DNA of 64,000 bases. Origin: Acanthochlamys bracteata (lineage: Eukaryota > Streptophyta > Magnoliopsida > Pandanales > Velloziaceae). Shown here in pieces: positions 29,191 through 42,203 of this stretch. The stretch is taken from the NCBI GenBank assembly GCA_019914995.1, contig CM034140.1:1860001-1924000 (forward strand), written 5' to 3'. The notes below the pieces were generated by a model. It was not told the DNA's origin, searched no databases, and saw nothing but the letters and a program-made list of their open reading frames with translations. A program made the translations under genes and the position numbers. Within the stretch, counting starts at the first letter, position 1. Every line of letters begins with the position of its first letter.

Positions 29191-29626
29191 TCTGAACCCA
29201 AACCTACATCCATAAACACTTCTCCTTCACAAGCCCATTACCCAGCCACCCAGACAGCTTACTAAGAGGTGAAATCCACAAACTTTTGAGCTTCTCGTGT
29301 TCTGAAGTCTCAACTTTATCGTTCAAAAATCCAATACCTCACCACATCACCGGAAAGAAAACAAAATTTTCTAACAATGTAATAAGAAAAAGAACATAGC
29401 TCCTGTTTCTTGATTAGATAGTCATTACACCATAAGAAAACTCACAGATCTGACTACAGTAAGAAATACTTGAACTATTCTGAAGCACACCAAGAAAACT
29501 TTCTCCACTTTGCTTCAGCTAGCAAAAATGTACAAACCCATTTGAGTATAGATCACAAACAAAATCAAGAACATATAAAATTTCCAAAAACTGCTAGAAT
29601 CCATTCAATTCAACTAGTGGACACTG

Positions 29627-29667
<41 letters not shown>

Positions 29668-29837
29668 CTTTAGATTTGTTGGAAGTATTATAATATCTCT
29701 AGGTAGAGTGTGATGTAGGTACTCGAACATAGCTGATAGCAGTAATGGGAGTAGAGAATCCATAAACGTGCACAGAAGGTGGGCACATGCCTATGTCTAG
29801 CTACATTACAAAACAGACATATATTAAAAGAATTAAC
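29191..29837. other. CrRLK1L promoter/5'UTR region
   Basis: Upstream region of the receptor kinase gene (minus strand), containing the TC microsatellite at 29633-29664. No coding region supported. Confidence 0.55.
29633..29664. repeat. (TC)16 microsatellite
   Basis: Thirty-two bases of uninterrupted TC, GA on the CrRLK1L coding strand, in its upstream region. GA-rich tracts near promoters can bind GAGA-type BPC factors; here that is only a possibility. Confidence 0.9.
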
Positions 29838-29897
29838 GGCCCAGGCCCATGGTGAAGAAGGTCCAATATTAATAAGACTCGAGCGCGCTTATATAAA
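29838..29897 (+). promoter_or_regulatory. Promoter-like block: GGCCCA pair and TATA box
   Basis: GGCCCAGGCCCA at 29838-29849 and TATATAAA at 29890-29897, about 45 bases upstream of an ATG at 29940. The spacing and order match a plant core promoter, although the reading frame downstream is broken. Confidence 0.45.
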
Positions 29898-29939
29898 CGC
29901 GGGGAGTCCCTCTCTCTGTGTTAATCGATTGCTTCGGCC

Positions 29940-30644
29940 ATGGCGGAAAGAAACCATCGAAGACGTAGAAGAGCTCGAAGGATTCTTCTTCACCTCCGAC
30001 GTTCGCTCCGCTCTCTCCGATCGCCGATGTTTCTGCCGGAGAGATTACAGACTTCTCCGCCGGATCCAGTGAAGCACCGATCGATTTCAACACTTTCGAT
30101 TACTTCATGGAGTTCAATTCATTAATGGAGACGGTCGAGTTCATTAGAGCCGTCGATTGGAGAAAATCCTCTGATCAGATCCTTCTTCTCTTGTTCTTCG
30201 GCGCTGAACAACTTCACTGAAGCACTCAATTTCGGAGTTCAACAACTAGTTCTAGTGTCCGAGGAAATCTAAGGACAAGCTCTCAATCTTATCAATAAAA
30301 GCTAATCAAAGTTCTCGAAGCTCTGAGTTCGTGTACTGCTCTTCTCGATAACCAATCGATCGCCAACGTTCTTCACACGGGCGCTTCTGCCGTTTCTTTC
30401 AGATAGCAATAGATCAAGGCGGAGACGATTTGATCGAATCGGTCAATGAAGGCTTGAAGGACGAAAAATTCTCCGCGATGCAGTATCCGTTTGTGAAATC
30501 AAAGGCAACAGAGCAGCAATTCAAGACCGCCGCCGCCCGCCGCCGCCGCCGCCGCCGCCGCCGTCGGAGTTCGAAGAACAAAGGCAATCGGATCCAGGAG
30601 GAGAAGCTACTGGCGTTTCTCGAGGCACTTCAATTTATAAAATA
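29940..30644 (+). pseudogene. Decayed coding-like locus, family not recognised
   Basis: GC-richer block that reads like plant coding sequence split among frames. From the ATG at 29940 the frame must shift at once to read an acidic stretch ETIEDVEELEGFFFTSD. It shifts again near 30025-30050 to read FNTFDYFMEFNSLMETVEF and onward to a stop near 30220, and later pieces (CTALLDNQSIANVLHTG; DDLIESVNEGLKDEKF) are in further frames. A GCC microsatellite near the end creates a run of arginines. I do not recognise the family. The alternating good-looking segments and intervening stops suggest a recently dead gene; assembly errors or an unusual intron structure are alternatives. Confidence 0.4.
30527..30563. 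repeat. GCC/CCG trinucleotide microsatellite
   Basis: About 37 bases of CCG units with one extra C interrupting the phase. That extra base is itself a frame change inside the decayed locus. Confidence 0.85.
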
Positions 30645-31503
30645 AATTAACTAAATATCAAAATAATTTAAATTCAATTAAAAACATTAAGAAAGTGAGT
30701 TACACACGCCATTGGTATTTTTTTTGGCTTCATGAATTTGCAGGGAAAGCACAAGGTCTAATATAAGCTTCTGTTAAACTCATTATTCATAGAAATGTAA
30801 ACTATCGGGAAACTTATTTCATTTAATAAACTTATAGCAATTAATCAAGATGAATTATCCTTCAAAATTTCTCTAACCGAAAATGACTGCCCAACAAACT
30901 ACACTGTTCTTGCTCACCTTTGTGTTGGTAATCATGAGCTGTCCATGGTTTCACGGACTTTTCGTTCATTCTTCTGCAAACCAGTGCTTGCAATTTTGCA
31001 TCAGCCTAGGTTTTTCTTTTAACAGTTCTGATGCTATTCTGTTGAAAAGGCCGAGTTCTTGTCGTTGTTGATAACATTGTGGTGCTGGTTACTGATGAAA
31101 ATCTTATAATTTCTTTTGACCTTTTTTTTTTTGGGATTTTTGAAGTAGTGCTATGTGATAAATTGACACTAATTTTTTTAATATGAATCAAATTCTTCTG
31201 GAAACATTTCTCAGAGTATTGGATCAGTTACAAATGACTATTCTTTTCTGGAAGCTGCAGTTGTGTTGTAAATCTTTGTGAAAAAAATGTGGTACATGAA
31301 AAATATAACAGCGAACTGGAACCATACAATGATCGCAGAAATCACAACATTTTTCCAACATAATCTGAATACCAAATATCTGATTATTACATGAGCCCCT
31401 TTTTGAGTTGCAATGAACAACAGCATGGCAAACACTCCTCACTAGAAAAACTATTGAATTGATGATAATCCCAAGAAGGTATAACTGAGACTTGTGAGTT
31501 CCA
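30645..31503. other. Spacer and MSI1 3'UTR
   Basis: AT-rich; the right-hand part (about 31220-31503) is probably the MSI1 3'UTR. The small plus-strand ORF at 30883-31071 begins with a hydrophobic stretch but has no upstream promoter or family match and is not called. Confidence 0.5.
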
Positions 31504-34307
<2,804 letters not shown>

Positions 34308-35537
34308 TGACTCTTCCTAAAAGCTATTACTGTCACTCTCCCTAAAATTTGATTTTGGCTTCTAAATTTTCTTAATTCCTCAACAATTCCATCACAAAAA
34401 TTGGAAATTTGTCTTCTTGGACAAAAAAAGCTCCCTACTTCAATCAGAAGACTAATAGAAGAATCAGTGAATAACTTCTTTTTTCTTTAATTCCTCACTC
34501 AAGAACACTTCCTTCCGCTGATTTCCGATTCTGGGTTAAAATTACTTCAGCGGAACTTCTTCACTCTTACAAGCTATACCTATAATTCACCTGAAAGAAA
34601 GAAACCTGATGATTTTTGTAGGAGCTCTCCGGTACTTAACTTCTTGTAGGTAAAAATTCCAACTTTTCCTGGAATCTATTGGCTTCAAGATAGTAACTCT
34701 ATAGATTTCATCTTCTTGAGCTTTGGGGAGATAAAATTTCTACATGAAGAGATAGATTTCACAGGAGGAGGACGAAGAGAAGAAAGAGAATTCAGAGAAG
34801 AAGAATGGAAAGAAAATAAAATTAATAAAAAAAAAAAAACAGAAGAAAGTGGTGAGAGTGATTTAAGAAGCTATCTGTTGTTTTGTTTGTTTGTTTGCTT
34901 GTTTACTTATTTACGCCGAAATTCGTGCTCTATTTTTTGTTTTTGAACTTTTACTTTTTCCTTTTTTACTGTCAATGATGATTCCCCTGTACCTTCACTC
35001 ACTAGCACGTGAGCGGCCTGACCTGGTAATTCACAAGGTAATTAATTTTTTACAGAGCTGGGATTTAACAGATTTCAGTTTCACAGTATATAATTATGTA
35101 TTATAATAAAATTATTTATATAATACTTAGTTAATAATATTTTAAAGTTTTTTTACAAAAATTATTTTATTGTTTTCATCCTTTTGTTTAAAAAAATAGA
35201 CGAACAGATCAAACCCGATCAAATAAACTATAACCGGACCAAAAGTCAGCTCAGCCAGATTATTTATTGGTCAGGCCGGTCGGGCCTGTCTGTGTTTGCA
35301 CTTCTGTTCCAAGGCAAAAGTTGGAACTCTCATTTCCTGAGAAACAGAATTCAGCGGCTAAAACAACTCATAATTGTTGAAGAGCAGCAGCATATTACTA
35401 GTGTGCATACTATATAGCATGTAGCATTCACTGAAGAAATGATAGGAAAAAATCACACAATTATCTACTGAAAATGGAATTTGGTCGTTCGATCCTAAAC
35501 AATTCATCTGAAGCAAGGGTAATGTGATACATATCGT
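34308..35537. other. MSI1 5'UTR/promoter and FBX2-like 3' flank
   Basis: Contains a purine-rich leader region (about 34765-34860) upstream of MSI1 and an AT-rich patch (35090-35180). No coding region supported. Confidence 0.55.
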
Positions 35538-37259
35538 TTAGGCCTTCAGTTTGCCACCGATACCACGCTTGGTATGCCAAATGCCAGTTCGATCACCATT
35601 CACCTGATTCCTCTTGGCTTCAACAGAACATTGATCAGACCGTCCACCATTCATGTTCATCTCGCTCTGGGCTTTGCGGCGTCTCATTCGATTTTCCTGC
35701 CGGGCACTCCTCAAAGCCTGAGCCCTCTTCTCAATCTCCAATGCTCGGGAGAAGTCCCACACCCTAACTATACCCCCTTCACCTCCACAGACAATCCTAT
35801 CAGCACCCATGCCCACAGAAAAAAGATTGCGACCAAACCCATGAAGCATCCTTTGAGGTGGCTCTACAGCATCTACGCAGACCTCCGTAAACCTTGATTG
35901 ACTTGCCAATGAATGGTGCTGGCGTCGCTTCAATAGTTTACGCACATCAATTAAGGCAAGCTGGCCGTCACTCGAGGACGAGACAACCCATGGATACTCA
36001 AATGCAAGTGAATATACTGGTCCACTGTGAGGAATCCAAGTGGCAGATGGCTTCATTTCATAACAACTGTCATTGGCGGTCATATCAAACATATGAATGG
36101 CACCATCTTCACCTCCAGTGAACAACAGATCACCAGTATAGCTTCGAGCTAATGCATAAACATTGCCAACATGAGCACTACAGATGAGAATTCCAGAGTC
36201 TTCGTCAACAGTGTCCCAAACATAGACATCTCTACCTGCTGCACATGCCAGAGTATTGCCACGAGGTGATATAGAATAGATCCAATCATGATGTCTCAGT
36301 GTTTTCAAGCACTTCAATTTGAGTCTGTCCCATATTCTGATAGTCATATCCCATGAACCACTATAAATTTTAGTAGGATCCAGAGCCAAGCAGGTCACAG
36401 GACCATCATGACCCCAGAGGCGAAATCCATAATTTGGGCTAGATGATATTCCTGTAATATCAAAGTGATCAATCTGTCCTTGGATTGCCCTCCAACATTG
36501 GATGAAAGCATCAGTTCCACCAGCCACCAAGAGATCCATATCGGCTGCGATTGCACGAATTGTGCAACCAAGAGGCCGAGATGCTGCAATAGAGAGCCCT
36601 TCCTCCATATCCCACATACGTATCACTGAGTCATAGCCTCCAGTGAATATCAGCTTTGCTGGTGCCAAAATGAAAACTGCTCGTACATCCTCTGTGTGGC
36701 CATGAAGATTATCCACTGTGTATTTCCCCATGAATGACTTGCTTCGATACTCCCTCTGTACAAATAGCTCCTTCCAAGTCTTCTGTGAAGACTCACCTAC
36801 CATGGAAGTTACCCCTGGTCCAACAGGCAAGCCCCACCTCTGACAGTAAAAGTTTTTCCATCCCTGGTGGTCAGATGCAAGTTTATGCAAAAGGGTAGAG
36901 ACACAGGACACCACTCCCAGGTCCTCTGCATCAAGGCAGTGGAAGATCTCCGAAACCAAGGCTGCAGGGAGGTCAGTGATTGACCTTCGGCCAGTTGATT
37001 TGTTTAAGCTAAAATCATCAGAAGATTCAGCATCAGTGTCACTACTACTAGCAAATCCCCTTTTCAAGGAAATCGCAGCAATAGGCTTCTCTAAAATGGT
37101 TCTATCACTAAAACTCCCCCTAAATTCTGTCTCATTAGGGACGTGAGTAGAAGTGTAAGATCTTGTTTTGGGACTGAAAACAGGCATCTCTTCCGCTCTG
37201 GGAGTAGTTACACAATTGTTTAGTAACAAGTTCGTCAGCTCCTGGCATTCAAAGTCCAT
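35538..37259 (-). CDS. FBX2: F-box/WD-40 repeat protein (At5g21040/FBX2-like)
   Basis: Putative substrate receptor of an SCF ubiquitin ligase, 573 residues in one coding exon. After a low-complexity N-terminus, an F-box occupies roughly residues 90-135 (SITDLPAALVSEIFHCLDAE ... WKNFYCQRWGLP). WD repeats cover about 185-500, for example HGHTEDVRAVFI, IFTGGYDSVIRMWDME, HDGPVTCLALDPTKIYSGSW, TIRIWDRLKLKCLKTLRHHD, LFTGGEDGAIHMFDMT and CGGEGGIVRVWDF. The C-terminus is basic. In Arabidopsis the homologue affects phosphate-starvation responses; substrates are not evident from sequence. A donor-like site near 37611 and an acceptor-like site near 37285 on the minus strand suggest a 5'UTR intron. Confidence 0.93.
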   Translation of the reverse strand: MDFECQELTNLLLNNCVTTPRAEEMPVFSPKTRSYTSTHVPNETEFRGSFSDRTILEKPIAAISLKRGFASSSDTDAESSDDFSLNKSTGRRSITDLPAALVSEIFHCLDAEDLGVVSCVSTLLHKLASDHQGWKNFYCQRWGLPVGPGVTSMVGESSQKTWKELFVQREYRSKSFMGKYTVDNLHGHTEDVRAVFILAPAKLIFTGGYDSVIRMWDMEEGLSIAASRPLGCTIRAIAADMDLLVAGGTDAFIQCWRAIQGQIDHFDITGISSSPNYGFRLWGHDGPVTCLALDPTKIYSGSWDMTIRIWDRLKLKCLKTLRHHDWIYSISPRGNTLACAAGRDVYVWDTVDEDSGILICSAHVGNVYALARSYTGDLLFTGGEDGAIHMFDMTANDSCYEMKPSATWIPHSGPVYSLAFEYPWVVSSSSDGQLALIDVRKLLKRRQHHSLASQSRFTEVCVDAVEPPQRMLHGFGRNLFSVGMGADRIVCGGEGGIVRVWDFSRALEIEKRAQALRSARQENRMRRRKAQSEMNMNGGRSDQCSVEAKRNQVNGDRTGIWHTKRGIGGKLKA

Positions 37260-38146
37260 AAAATAGTTGGACTAAGTCTCTACCTAAAACAATCTCCAGG
37301 CTATCAGTTCACCAAAGAAAACCTAACACCAAGAACAACCACAGATTAGCAACTTAGTATACAAACTATTTCATATGTAATCTTCTACTTTTGTCCTGGG
37401 AACACCTAATCAACAAAAGGTAGAAATAAACTTCAGCTCCTACAAAGTGAACGAAAACAAATATCTAATTAACTCAAAAGCAATAACCACGAAACTTTCA
37501 GATCACTAAAGATTTTAAAAAAGCTAACAGAATATTGACAATTGTAACTACAAATCAATCAAAAATATTGAGTCCAATTTAAAAGGAGAAAAAAGGAACG
37601 AAACAAATACCTCAAATTAGATGACCAGATCCGGTGCTCAGCCGCAGGAACTAGATTAAGAAATCAGTTAAAAAACTATGAAAAATTTTAAAAATAGAAA
37701 GCAAAAAAAAGGAGAAATCAGAGCCCTAATGGTTCCTGTTGCTGCTGTTCTAAAGAACTCGATTGCTTCGCCCGCGAGAAGAGAGAGAATAATCGACAAC
37801 CATCAGCCGCTTAATTGAGATTATTATATATCTAACAGGACGGAACGTTTTTTGAAAACTACATGATAAGATTACAGCCGTTAGATTGGATAATTGTTCA
37901 TTGATTCTGGCTCCTCCGGACCGGTTCGGTTTGCTAATAAAACTGAACCGGTTCAGATGAAGAAACTAGTAGATAAAATCTGCAAACAGCTCTGAGTTGC
38001 TGATCAGAAATCACAGACACATTCATCAGATTGGAAAAGAGAATTTTTGGAAATAGAAAATTGTGATTGTAACATGTTTACAAATAAGACAACAATTTCG
38101 ATCACATGTTTTACAAAAAATGTAATAACTGGTAAGTAGGCCAAAA
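37260..38146. other. FBX2-like 5'UTR/promoter and CRM gene 3' flank
   Basis: Likely spliced 5'UTR of the F-box gene up to about 37800, then promoter. The section near 38000-38146 is the CRM gene's 3' side. No other gene seen. Confidence 0.55.
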
Positions 38147-41134
38147 CTAATCACTATCCCATCCCTCGTCCGCCTTCTTAATCTTGGATTTAGCCATCCC
38201 CTTCCCTTCACTGCCAATGCCACCATCTTCATCACTGTGATAGTTGGAGATGCCACTAAGAGCTGAGGAACCAAGGTTGTCATGCTCTTTTGATTCCCAA
38301 AATTTGTCTTCTTGATCACTAAAAAAGTTCTCTTCCATTTCAGACTCCAGCTCACTCTCGCCAACTCTTCGCGTTATCGCACCGCCTTTTGCAGTAAATC
38401 GTGCATTCCTTTGAAATGTATGTTGTTTCTGCCTTGATTTATGTATGAACTCATTAGAATCATCCTCACTATCAAAATCATCCTGAACAACTCCCCTACA
38501 CCCAACAGACTCAATATCAGCATCCCATTCTTCATGGTCCGTTGCTTCTGGAACATCATCATCACCGCTATCCCATCTTCGGATGTCCATTGTTCTCTGC
38601 TTATTACTTTGAGCGTGTGGAGGTCTTCTTCCATGGGCATGGCCTTCCTCATCAAAACCACCACCTGTCCAACTTGGATGCCTCCCTCTCATGTTATCGT
38701 CTTTACCCAAATACCTGATTCTAGACATTTCTTCCTTCTCTGCTGCTTCCTCTGCTTCCCACTCCTTATCAGCTGCTTCCTCTATCTCTGCAATGAAGCG
38801 ATCAAGTTCCTCCTGGTCGCTATCCTCAGATGGTAAGACATCAGGTTCTTCTTGCATATTATCATCTTCGAGAACTGGCTGTCGGTTCTCCCGGAAAACA
38901 TAAGGACTCCCTTGCTTTTCATCGATGGCGCGGAAGAATGTCGAAGCTACTCTCTGGATGCTAGCCATGGCAACAGGATCTTCAGGATTGACACCTTTAC
39001 GTCGTAGCTCCTGCTCTATTTTCTTTATGTTAAGCTTTTGGGACTCCAAAGCTTGCTCAAACCTCGCTTTGAACAATGCCTGCAGTAGCATAAATAAGAG
39101 AAGGTGTAAGCATTTGTGTTTTCACCACTTGCAGAAAGCAAGCAAAAAATATTTAAAAAGTCAGCAGAAGATCAACAAGCAAATTCCAAGACAGGAAGGA
39201 ACAGAGATAACAGGTATAAATTAATTAGCATAAGCTATCACGAAAGGAAGATGACATGTACTTATACATACATTAGTACACATCACAGACAATTAACTGA
39301 GCTATTCTTTCATTAGAAGCAGACATCAAAAGTTAAAATTCTCCATCAAGATTGCTATTCAGTAACAGTGTAGTATAACTAGTAGCAACATGGACACATC
39401 AACTGCAATTTCGCCCCCATTCCTACTTAGAAGCAGGGAATCCCTAACAGTTAACGCTTCAAGTAGGTCAATTGACCTACATCTAAAGAAAAACATTTGT
39501 ATTTACATGAGCATGTGTGCCTGCACCGGCAAGTTTTACACACATGAAAACGAAGCATGTATACTTGTATACCTTTCTTTTTGTGAGGGTGTTGATGGGT
39601 ATCAAGTTCTTTGGTTGACGATAATTCCTTCCTCGAAACATGATGATGGTCTTCACATTATGTATGTTCACAACGATACCACCGCTTAGTCTTGCAAGCA
39701 TGCTAGCCATTTCTCTGATCTTTTCCTTTGGAAAATTATCACAGCAGACTTGTACTGTTTCATGAAACTTCCAATGAAGATGCATATTCTGAACAACTCC
39801 ACCAAAGACTCCACGAACTCCGACAGGCACATAGTTTCTGTTTCTAAAGCCAATCTTCTTGTATGCCTGGAGTTGTTCAGGAGTTAGCAATTCTGGGTCA
39901 TGCTGGGGTGGTGGTAGCTCAGGTAGTTCATATTTCTTGAGTTTCTGAAGAAGCAATGCCACCTTTTTCTTGGCCTACAAAGATAGCATGATATTAGCAA
40001 ATAAAAACATGCAAGCAACATCGCCTAACAGCCTGAAAGATACAAGCCTTACTAGAAGCACAATAAGATGACAGTAAGAGAAGAGGGACACCATACTGGT
40101 TTCTCCTTCGCATTATTGTTTCACAAAATTCTAAGTTGCAGACCTTACATAAAGGTAAACTACTAGAATTAAGCATTTGAATTTCTCAAAACAATGTCAA
40201 GAATTACATAATAGACCATGTAATAGTCCTTCATGAAACACCCAAAAGTCAAAGGACATAATCAACTTTAGCTAGGGATCATAGTACACCCTTCTGGACG
40301 TATGGAACTGAAACACATTGACAACTATGATTTTTAGACAAATTCTACAACATAACCAATCGTAAATTCAAGTAACTGTAGCTAGGGACATAGTACACCC
40401 TTCTGGATGTATGGAAACGAAACACATTGACAAGTATGATTTTAAACAAGTTCTACAACATAATGTACCATCAAGTACATCCTTTTCCACTATACAAAGA
40501 AGATACGACCTGCTTCTAATAACAAACGACATGAATGTTTTACAGCAAAAGATTTCCCACACCTAATCCACAACAAAAGATCTATATGAACAAATTTTTA
40601 GGGGGGGGGAATCACCAAGCAAACATTTGAATATTTGCAAAATCCAACAGTTTCCCTCCATCAAGTTACCAAAACAAGGATATATAAATAACAAGCACAA
40701 AATAGTTCAGAATTTTTACCCTTCTCAAGTTATAAATGAGCCTTTCTTCCTCTGTCATCAACTTTTTTCTCAACTTCTTCGCTCTTCTGACCTCCCTCAA
40801 AGTTTTCCCTGTTTCCCTCTGCATTCTCTTCTCAACTTTGCTCCGCATGCTCCGTCCTCTCGTTGTTGACATGCACCGAATTCCATTGACACAACCAATA
40901 AATGAATATGAAAAATTAACTCCATTTCCCAACTTACTCAGACCAGGATCACTAGGTTTCACAAGTAATGAAGTATCTCCATACTCAGACACCCTGTTGA
41001 AAGTGAGAAATGGAAAGTTAGCCTAAGAAAGAAGAAAATTTTTGTTGGATTATTGATCAGAAAGTAACTTACAGGTTTTGGAGAGAGGAGAGAGATCTAA
41101 AGAAAAGATTTTGAAGATTTCTTCTCGCCAACAT
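38147..41134 (-). CDS. CRM-domain RNA-binding protein (At3g25440-like) with long acidic tail
   Basis: Organellar RNA-binding protein of the plant CRM family, whose members act in group I/II intron splicing and ribosome maturation. Four exons, 41134-41073, 40993-40720, 39974-39573 and 39079-38147, give 556 residues. The start MLARRNLQNLFFRSLSSLQN is arginine/serine/leucine-rich, like an organelle presequence. The CRM domain (about residues 125-225) includes LLTPEQLQAYKKIGFRNRNY, VPVGVRGVFGGVVQNMHLHW and the motif near GGIVVNIHNVKTIIMFRGRN. Beyond the conserved helix (ALFKARFEQALESQKLNIKK) the last exon adds ~220 residues rich in Asp/Glu (SEDSDQEELDRFIAEIEEAA, WDSGDDDVPEATDHEEWDAD), ending KKADEGWDSD. 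That tail is longer than I recall for the Arabidopsis homologue (inference). The 745-base second intron carries a tandem duplication. Confidence 0.92.
40269..40463. repeat. Diverged tandem duplication inside a CRM-gene intron
   Basis: Two copies, 40269-40355 and 40379-40463, start TAGCTAGGG and end CTACAACATAA, offset by 110 bases. They are about 90 percent alike by eye with small indels. The second copy changes ACGTATGGAACTG to ATGTATGGAAACG, so the duplication is not recent. Confidence 0.85.
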
Positions 41135-42203
41135 GTTTAATTCGAGACACATTCCATTACGAGCAGATTGTATTGTTCCGCGCGTTGCTGTAGCACTTCA
41201 ATGTAAACCTCTAAGCGGCGGCGATGACTGAGAAATGGGTTACATACGAAAGCAAGTGAACGCAAAGCCAAACGGGTTGGATAAATTGGAGTTTTGCGGA
41301 TTTGGATATGGATCCGAAGATTAGATATTTAGATCCAACTGAAATCTTAGTTGGGCATTGGGTTAAGATTTTACAGAATCCAAACCCGATTTCCTGAAAC
41401 CAAATCCGTTTAACATGACCGACAATACTACTATTATTCATAATTAATAATACTATTAGGGTTATTGTTCATAACATGAAAGTATAATACAACTATAAGA
41501 GTTGGCAAGAGATAAATAATTCAATAACTTTACGCACTTTCAAAGATAATATAAGCTCGTTCACTTCACTGTCAATAAATTTTTTATGATATTCTTTTAT
41601 AAAATAAATTCATTCTTATGAATTTCTTTTAAAAATTTATTATTTAGAAACTAGCTTCTAAACAAATAACACACGCCTATATACATCAGGAACAATATTA
41701 CAAATGCTTACAGATGCTTGTGCCGCATAACTTACAACTGATTTACAAACATTTTACACTGAAAAGTTCCACAAAACGTATTCATTAGATTATCATCAGA
41801 TAATATTCGAGATCCACAAAAAGAACTATAGGCTATGCAAACCTCAAAGGTCAAAACAACTGAACTAATTAGAATCTCCAAAAGCAAAGAACTTGCTTTT
41901 GCACATATGAAGTCCTAGCAGTGTGATGGAATTTATTTATAGTTTCATAATTTGCAACTTGCAGCAGTCTGCAGATTACTTAAAACTTAAAAGTAAATGT
42001 CCCCATCAATGATTCTAAATTGGGTAGGTCTTCATCAGTTGTATGTTATGATAGTCCGCGCTTTCACTTATCTGGCAAGTACAAAATTTGCAAGCATTAT
42101 CTGTTTGTATTAGAAATTTAAATGAAAATTAAAAGAACCTTCAGTATGAAACTGCAAAAGATATCGTTCTGCCAACTTACCGAAGGATGACCTGAATATC
42201 ATG
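41135..42203. other. CRM gene promoter and WAP 3' flank
   Basis: The CRM gene upstream region, then an AT-rich patch (41570-41660) and the 3'UTR side of the WAP gene. No coding region supported. Confidence 0.55.

Noticed and set aside
30883-31071. Small plus-strand ORF with hydrophobic start
   Set aside because: Looks like a secreted peptide at first (LFLLTFVLVIMSCPW), but it has no promoter, no homology I know and lies beside the MSI1 3'UTR.
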